A stretch of DNA of 10,513 nucleotides from Desulfuromonadales bacterium (GTDB taxonomy: Bacteria > Desulfobacterota > Desulfuromonadia > Desulfuromonadales > BM103). How positions within the stretch are numbered: the stretch's first letter is position 1; each line of letters starts with the position of its first letter. The notes under the pieces were generated by a model, which worked only from the letters and a program-made list of their open reading frames with translations, had not been told where the DNA came from and searched no databases. Of the stretch, positions 6,391 through 10,513 are shown in pieces. A program made the translations under genes and the position numbers. The DNA lies in assembly GCA_030614505.1 (NCBI GenBank), contig JAUWTX010000049.1, positions 1-10,513 of the forward strand. The letters are read 5' to 3'.

Positions 6391-7375
6391 GGCGATGCCT
6401 CCTGCGGGCCAGACGCACCCGGGCCAGATCGACCAGGCCGGTTACCAGACCCTGCGGCAGGTAGAGCAGGACCACGACCAGGAGCAAGCCATGGATGATC
6501 TCCTTGTAGGCCTCAAACAGGTCAATAAATTCCGGTAACCAGGTCAGCAGGGCAGCGCCGAACAGGCTCCCCCAGACCGAACCGAGCCCGCCGACCACCA
6601 CCATGGTGACGAAATCGACGGAGGCGAAGATACCGAAGGTATCGGGACTGACGAAACCGAAGGTGTGAGCATAAAGACTTCCGGCCAATGAGGCGAGCAC
6701 GGCGGACAAAACAAACACCTTGACCTTGGCCGTACGGGTATCAACGCCTAGAGAACGGGCAGCGATCTCATCTCCTGCAAGAGCGGCCAACCCACGACCG
6801 ACCCCGCTGCGCACCAGGTTAAGGCCCAGTGTCAGGCAAATCAGGGCTGCGGCCCAAACCAGGTAGTGCAGTTTCAGGTCGCTGTCGAATTGCCATGAGC
6901 CGATGGATAAAGACGGGATGCCAGCGAATCCACTTGGTCCACCGGTAAGCTCGTCCCACTGAACCAGAACCGTGTAGATGACGATATTAAACCCAAGAGT
7001 CGCCATCGCCAGATAGTGCCCGTGCAGGCGCAACGCCGGGATACCGACCAGCAGAGCGATCATAGCGGTCCCCAGGGCCACCAGAACAATAGACGGCCAG
7101 GGCCAGAAACCCCACTCTGTGGTCATCAGTGCCGAACCGTAGGCACCAAGAGCGAAGAACGCTGCATGACCCAAAGAAATCTGTCCAGCATAACCGATAA
7201 AGAGATTAAGCCCGAGGACCACGATGGTGTAGATGCCGATCAGATTGGTCAGACCGAGGATATACGGGTTGCCGTAGAGCAGAGGGTAGATGGCGAGCAC
7301 CATCGTCAGCATCAGGACGGTCAGTCCGGTACGGTGAAGATAGAGAAAATAGAAGATTTTATCGCGACTGTTCAT
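6383..7375 (-). CDS. livM: LivM, permease of the Liv-type ABC importer
   Basis: This inner-membrane subunit forms the transport channel with LivH. The start at 7375 gives 330 residues with many hydrophobic segments, beginning with a helix around RTGLTVLMLTMVLAIYPLLYG. The typical LivM signature IYTIVVLGLNLFIGYAGQISLGHAAFFALGAY follows in the first third. The cytoplasmic coupling loop (EAA-like) is GLAALAGDEIAARSLGVDTRTAKVKVFVLSA, and the end has SVDFVTMVVVGGLGSVWGSLFGA. The start is uncertain: ATG 7375 has no clear Shine-Dalgarno, while a TTG at 7411 has AAAAGG only two bases ahead. It begins 72 bases after iorB, across a gap containing a perfect 14-base palindrome, and its end overlaps livG. 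Confidence 0.93.
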   Translation of the reverse strand: MNSRDKIFYFLYLHRTGLTVLMLTMVLAIYPLLYGNPYILGLTNLIGIYTIVVLGLNLFIGYAGQISLGHAAFFALGAYGSALMTTEWGFWPWPSIVLVALGTAMIALLVGIPALRLHGHYLAMATLGFNIVIYTVLVQWDELTGGPSGFAGIPSLSIGSWQFDSDLKLHYLVWAAALICLTLGLNLVRSGVGRGLAALAGDEIAARSLGVDTRTAKVKVFVLSAVLASLAGSLYAHTFGFVSPDTFGIFASVDFVTMVVVGGLGSVWGSLFGAALLTWLPEFIDLFEAYKEIIHGLLLVVVLLYLPQGLVTGLVDLARVRLARRRHRRA

Positions 7376-7421
7376 CTGTTGTGTTGACTGATTTGGCCTC
7401 GGTAAGTGCAAAACCTTTTAT

Positions 7422-7435
7422 TTAGCCGCGGCTAA
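7422..7435. promoter_or_regulatory. Perfect 14-base palindrome between iorB and livM
   Basis: TTAGCCGCGGCTAA is its own reverse complement. It lies 12 bases after the iorB stop and before either possible livM start, in a gap otherwise AT-rich. It could be an operator half-site pair for a dimeric regulator, or an RNA hairpin that stabilises or separates the iorAB and liv parts of the transcript. There is no clean T run directly after it on the minus strand, so I do not call it a terminator. Confidence 0.4.
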
Positions 7436-7447
7436 TTTGTCTTTGTT

Positions 7448-7948
7448 TTATAGGTCTATGCCTTTATGAAAGGCCGCAAGGTTCTGCTCAACGAACTTTG
7501 CCGGCGCCAGTTGACGGATGGCTGTTTCGCATTCCTCTGCCGTACAGAACAGGCTCTTCTGACGTATGGCCAGACCCAGCAGGACCAGATTGGAGAGCAC
7601 GGCATTGCCTAGTTCCCGGGCAATCCCCGAGGCGTCAATGCGCTCACCCTCACCGGCGTTGTCGCTATTAATCAACAGTGACCCCGAGTTTTTCAATAGT
7701 GACCTATGTACTTCAAGGTTTGCTTCCCAGAGCAACAGCCCCACATCGGCCTGCCCGGTGCGGATCAAGGGACTGGCAAAATCGCCGACCTTGATTGTGG
7801 ACAAAACGGTGCCACCACGCTGCGCCATACCATGTGTCTCAGCGGTCAATACCGGAGTCTCCCGATTGACCGCCACCTGGGCGATCACCCGGGTGAGGAA
7901 AAGAACGCCCTGGCCACCGAGGCCGCTGACAATGATTTGCTGCTTCAA
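7448..7948 (-). CDS. iorB: Indolepyruvate:ferredoxin oxidoreductase, beta subunit
   Basis: This is the small subunit that works with IorA to convert aryl-pyruvates (indolepyruvate, phenylpyruvate, 4-hydroxyphenylpyruvate) and CoA to aryl-acetyl-CoA, CO2 and reduced ferredoxin in the cytoplasm. It is a 166-residue POR gamma-type domain (PF01558): glycine-rich IIVSGLGGQGVLFLTRVIA at residues 5-23, then AETHGMAQRGGTVLSTIKVG around 37-56, both characteristic. It is somewhat shorter than the roughly 190-200 residues usual for IorB, but the ending looks natural. The start codon is TTG, overlapping the iorA stop as TTGA; AGGAGG seven bases upstream, inside the iorA end, supports it. Tight coupling to iorA fits equal subunit production. 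Confidence 0.93.
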   Translation of the reverse strand: MKQQIIVSGLGGQGVLFLTRVIAQVAVNRETPVLTAETHGMAQRGGTVLSTIKVGDFASPLIRTGQADVGLLLWEANLEVHRSLLKNSGSLLINSDNAGEGERIDASGIARELGNAVLSNLVLLGLAIRQKSLFCTAEECETAIRQLAPAKFVEQNLAAFHKGIDL

Positions 7949-9762
7949 GGTTTTTCCTCCTTGATGATGGCGTCAACCGGACAGACTGAGATACAGGTCC
8001 CGCAACCGATGCAGCGGTCCTGGTTGACCATCGCCATGTTGCTATCGCTGTCCATCAGCAGGGCCGGGCATTCAAAGGCGTCGACACACTTGCGGCAACC
8101 GATGCACTTGTCGTTGATCGTCACCAGAAAGCTCTCCTGCGCTTTCAGGACGTTGCGATCCATGGTGCAGCCGTGGCGAGAGATCAATACGGCAACGCCG
8201 CCATCGGGGCTACGGGTGTAAGCATCCGCCTGCCACAGGAGCTCTTCAAAACGCTGGCTGTCATAAGGGTCACAGACTTCGAGGAAATCGACGCCGCTGG
8301 CCCTGACCAGAGGTTCAATAGCGACAGCCTTTGTGGACTGTCCTCCGGCAGAGACGCCCATATGAGGAACCGGCTGGCCGCCGGTCATGGCCGTGGTGGC
8401 ATTATCAAGGATGACAATAATGATCCGTGCCTGCTGAATCACCGCGTTGATCAGCGCCGGGATACCCGCATGGAAAAAGGTCGAGTCACCAATCGTGACC
8501 ACGATGGTCGGTACTTCGCCATCCTGTTGATAGGCTTGGTAGAAACCAGCGCCCTGGCTTATGCAGGCACCCATACAATGCACGGTATTAACCGCACCAA
8601 GGTTCAGCCCCAGGGTGTAACAACCGATATCGGAGGGGAAGATCCCTTGCGGGAAACACTTCTTGATGCTATAGAATGCCGCCCGATGTGGGCAACCGGG
8701 ACAAAGTGACGGGCGCTGGCCACGCCGCTCGGCAGGAGCTTCATCGGGAGTCGCCAAGCCGAGAAACCCGGCAACTGCCTGATGCATGATATCAGGGGTC
8801 AATTCGCCCTCGCGCGGGACCGTTCCACCCTGCTTGCCAACCGCCCCGGGGTGGGCCAACTGCAATTCAATCACCGGATAGGTCTCTTCCAGGATCAGAA
8901 CCCGGTCGTAATCTTCGTTCAAAGTATTGATAAAGGTCGAACTGAGAGGATAAGACATCAGCACTTGGTAGATATCGACTTTGCCGTTTAAACCCAGATC
9001 ATCAACCAGGTCAACCAGGTTCCCATAGGCAATCCCCGAGGCAACAAATGCCGTGCGCGAGTAGCTGCCATCGCCCTCAATCAAACGCGGCTGAAGAGTT
9101 GGTTCGGCTGCTATCTGCTCGAGGGTACTATTCAATTTGCGATGCAGCTGCGGCAGGAACGCCGGGGTCGCCGCCCAGCGGGTTGGGTCTTTCTGAAAAT
9201 CAGCGGTTCGCACCAGCTTGACCGTCGACTCCGGGGTGATGTTCTGTCGCGAATGACAGATCCGGGTGGTCGGCCTCAGGACCACATTGAGCTCATGTTT
9301 TTCCGAGAGTTCGAAAGCCGTCGAAACCATGGCCTTGGCTTCAGCCGGGCTGGCCGGGTCTAACACCGGTACTCGGGCCTGCAGACAGAACAGACGGGTG
9401 TCCTGTTCGTTCTGAGAACTGTGCGGCCCTGGATCGTCAGCAACAATGGTGACCATGCCCCCCTTGACACCTAAATAGGCCGTACGCATAAAGGGGTCTG
9501 CAGCCACATTCAGGCCAACCTGCTTCATGACAACTGCAGTCCGCTTGCCGGTATAGCTCCCGGCCAGAGCGACCTCGAAAGCCACTTTCTCATTGACCGA
9601 CCATTCGATGTGCAGCGGCTCAACCGCCGCGTCACGACCGTCTATGACCGCCTGGAGAATCTCCGTCGAAGGAGTGCCCGGATAAGCGGTTGCGAGCTGA
9701 CAACCGGACTCGATCAGTCCACGTGCAATCGCCTCGTTACCCATCAATAATTGTTTAGTCAT
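7945..9762 (-). CDS. iorA: Indolepyruvate:ferredoxin oxidoreductase, alpha subunit
   Basis: This is the large catalytic subunit, carrying thiamine diphosphate and two [4Fe-4S] clusters. From the ATG at 9762 it has 605 residues, normal for IorA. An upstream in-frame extension of 40 residues reads through the end of livH and is not protein-like, so I reject it; the Shine-Dalgarno before 9762 is weak (GAAAG). The N-terminal domain opens MTKQLLMGNEAIARG with YPGTPSTEIL at 27-36. The middle has the IorA hallmark RPSLCPGCPHRAAFYSIKK. The thiamine diphosphate site is GDSTFFHAGIPALINAV to LDNATTAMTGGQ. The C-terminal ferredoxin domain has Cys 553, 556, 559 and 565 (the IOR-type spacing with five residues before the last Cys) and Cys 584, 587, 590 and 594. 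Its position between livH and livM, inside a transporter operon, is notable and ties aryl-pyruvate oxidation to uptake. Confidence 0.95.
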   Translation of the reverse strand: MTKQLLMGNEAIARGLIESGCQLATAYPGTPSTEILQAVIDGRDAAVEPLHIEWSVNEKVAFEVALAGSYTGKRTAVVMKQVGLNVAADPFMRTAYLGVKGGMVTIVADDPGPHSSQNEQDTRLFCLQARVPVLDPASPAEAKAMVSTAFELSEKHELNVVLRPTTRICHSRQNITPESTVKLVRTADFQKDPTRWAATPAFLPQLHRKLNSTLEQIAAEPTLQPRLIEGDGSYSRTAFVASGIAYGNLVDLVDDLGLNGKVDIYQVLMSYPLSSTFINTLNEDYDRVLILEETYPVIELQLAHPGAVGKQGGTVPREGELTPDIMHQAVAGFLGLATPDEAPAERRGQRPSLCPGCPHRAAFYSIKKCFPQGIFPSDIGCYTLGLNLGAVNTVHCMGACISQGAGFYQAYQQDGEVPTIVVTIGDSTFFHAGIPALINAVIQQARIIIVILDNATTAMTGGQPVPHMGVSAGGQSTKAVAIEPLVRASGVDFLEVCDPYDSQRFEELLWQADAYTRSPDGGVAVLISRHGCTMDRNVLKAQESFLVTINDKCIGCRKCVDAFECPALLMDSDSNMAMVNQDRCIGCGTCISVCPVDAIIKEEKP

Positions 9763-9799
9763 ATTTTCTTTCATTTGCTTTATTTTTATTAGATTTTCG

Positions 9800-9820
9800 C
9801 GTTCCTCGTCCCTCGTTCCT
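9800..9820. repeat. Three tandem heptamers at the livH end
   Basis: CGTTCCT (9800-9806), CGTCCCT (9807-9813) and CGTTCCT (9814-9820) are three tandem seven-base units differing at one position. They run into the livH stop codon and are followed by AT-rich DNA before iorA. Seven is not a multiple of three, so copy-number change would alter the livH end or the gap length. Function is unknown; it could be a short variable-number repeat. Confidence 0.5.
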
Positions 9821-10513
9821 ACTTCCCAAAAAGCCCCTTCGGTCGAACAAACAGCACCAGCAACAAGACCACAAATGCACATACATCTTTGTAGGCACTG
9901 CTGATATAACCAGCCGAAAGCGATTCCAGCAGACCCAAGCCGAGGCCGCCGACAATTGCTCCCGGCAATGAACCGAATCCACCCAGGATCGCGGCAGCAA
10001 ACCCTTTGAGCCCAAGCAGCACACCGACATCGTGACTAAGTGTTGTGATCGGCGTGACCAGAACCCCGGCCAGACCGCCGAGCGCCCCGGCCAGACCGAA
10101 GGTGAGCATACGCACCCGCCCGAGCGGCAGGCCGACAACTGCTGCAGCTCGCGGATTGCTCGCCACGGCACGCATCGCCAGGCCAAGGCTGGTCTTGCGA
10201 TAGAACCAGACCAGCACGATGATGACTAAGGCCGTCAGAACCAGAATCCAGATTGTCTGCGGCATAATCGCTGCGCCAAGCAGGCGCAAAGGGTCATTGT
10301 CAGTCAGCGCGGGGACCGCCATGCGGTTCTTGCCCCAGATCAGGGCCATCAGGCCACGCAGGATAATCGACAGGCCAATAGTCAGAAAAATCAGGACCAC
10401 CGGGTCATCAGAGCGTGCTGGACGGATGCCGACTCGTTCCACAATCATGGCGATCAGGGTGACACCCAAAACCGCTCCGAGCAGAGCAATTGGCATGGCC
10501 AGACCGGCCGCAA
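9819..10513 (-). CDS. livH: LivH, permease of the Liv-type ABC importer (5' end missing)
   Basis: This is the second inner-membrane subunit of the importer, partner of LivM. The frame stays open to the right edge, upstream of the ATG at 10496, so the true start lies outside; about 231 C-terminal residues of a usual 290-300 are visible. Family features are DDPVVLIFLTIGLSIILRGL, the coupling loop SLGLAMRAVASNPRAAAVVGLPLGRVRMLTFGLAGALGGLAGVL, GLKGFAAAILGGFGSLPGAIVGGLGLGLLE and the typical ending LLVLFVRPKGLFGK. It is the first visible gene of the operon and is separated from iorA by 56 AT-rich bases. Confidence 0.95.
   Translation of the reverse strand, partial: AAGLAMPIALLGAVLGVTLIAMIVERVGIRPARSDDPVVLIFLTIGLSIILRGLMALIWGKNRMAVPALTDNDPLRLLGAAIMPQTIWILVLTALVIIVLVWFYRKTSLGLAMRAVASNPRAAAVVGLPLGRVRMLTFGLAGALGGLAGVLVTPITTLSHDVGVLLGLKGFAAAILGGFGSLPGAIVGGLGLGLLESLSAGYISSAYKDVCAFVVLLLVLFVRPKGLFGK

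Noticed and set aside
9763..9882. Forty-residue N-terminal extension of IorA
   Set aside because: It reads through the end of livH in another frame, is not similar to IorA, and the known IorA N-terminus begins at the ATG at 9762.

Overview
The window is bacterial chromosome with the edge of an integrated element at its left end. The gene set fits an anaerobic, ferredoxin-using bacterium that degrades aromatic compounds: a Liv-type ABC importer, indolepyruvate:ferredoxin oxidoreductase and an AMP-forming phenylacetate-CoA ligase. The Desulfuromonadales/Geobacter group is my best guess from gene content. That placement is inference; no phylogenetic marker is present.

Positions 1 to about 928 are clearly AT-richer than the rest. 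They hold a minus-strand gene that runs off the left edge and has a HEPN-like N-terminal region, then about 290 bases of non-coding DNA with two pairs of short direct repeats. Positions 929-973 are the exact 3' half of a tRNA-Phe (GAA) gene without its 5' half. A strong plus-strand terminator that fits a tRNA gene follows. This is the classic remnant of site-specific integration into a tRNA gene, so everything to its left is read as the end of a genomic island whose intact tRNA and probable integrase lie outside the window.

From 1122 to the right edge every gene is on the minus strand. In transcription order (right to left) they are livH (5' end missing), iorA, iorB, livM, livG, a single livF-paaK reading frame and a livK-type binding protein. 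A hairpin at 2218-2242 follows, and then a separate lipoprotein gene with beta-propeller-like repeats. The genes from iorA to livF-paaK overlap or are closely spaced, which indicates one operon.

Functionally the operon joins uptake and activation of aromatic acids. The binding protein, LivH/LivM and LivG/LivF would import a substrate. IorAB would convert aryl-pyruvates, the transamination products of aromatic amino acids, to aryl-acetyl-CoA and reduced ferredoxin. PaaK would convert free aryl-acetates to the same CoA esters using ATP. The most striking feature is that the transporter ATPase LivF and the CoA ligase PaaK form one uninterrupted reading frame, suggesting a physical link between import and CoA activation.
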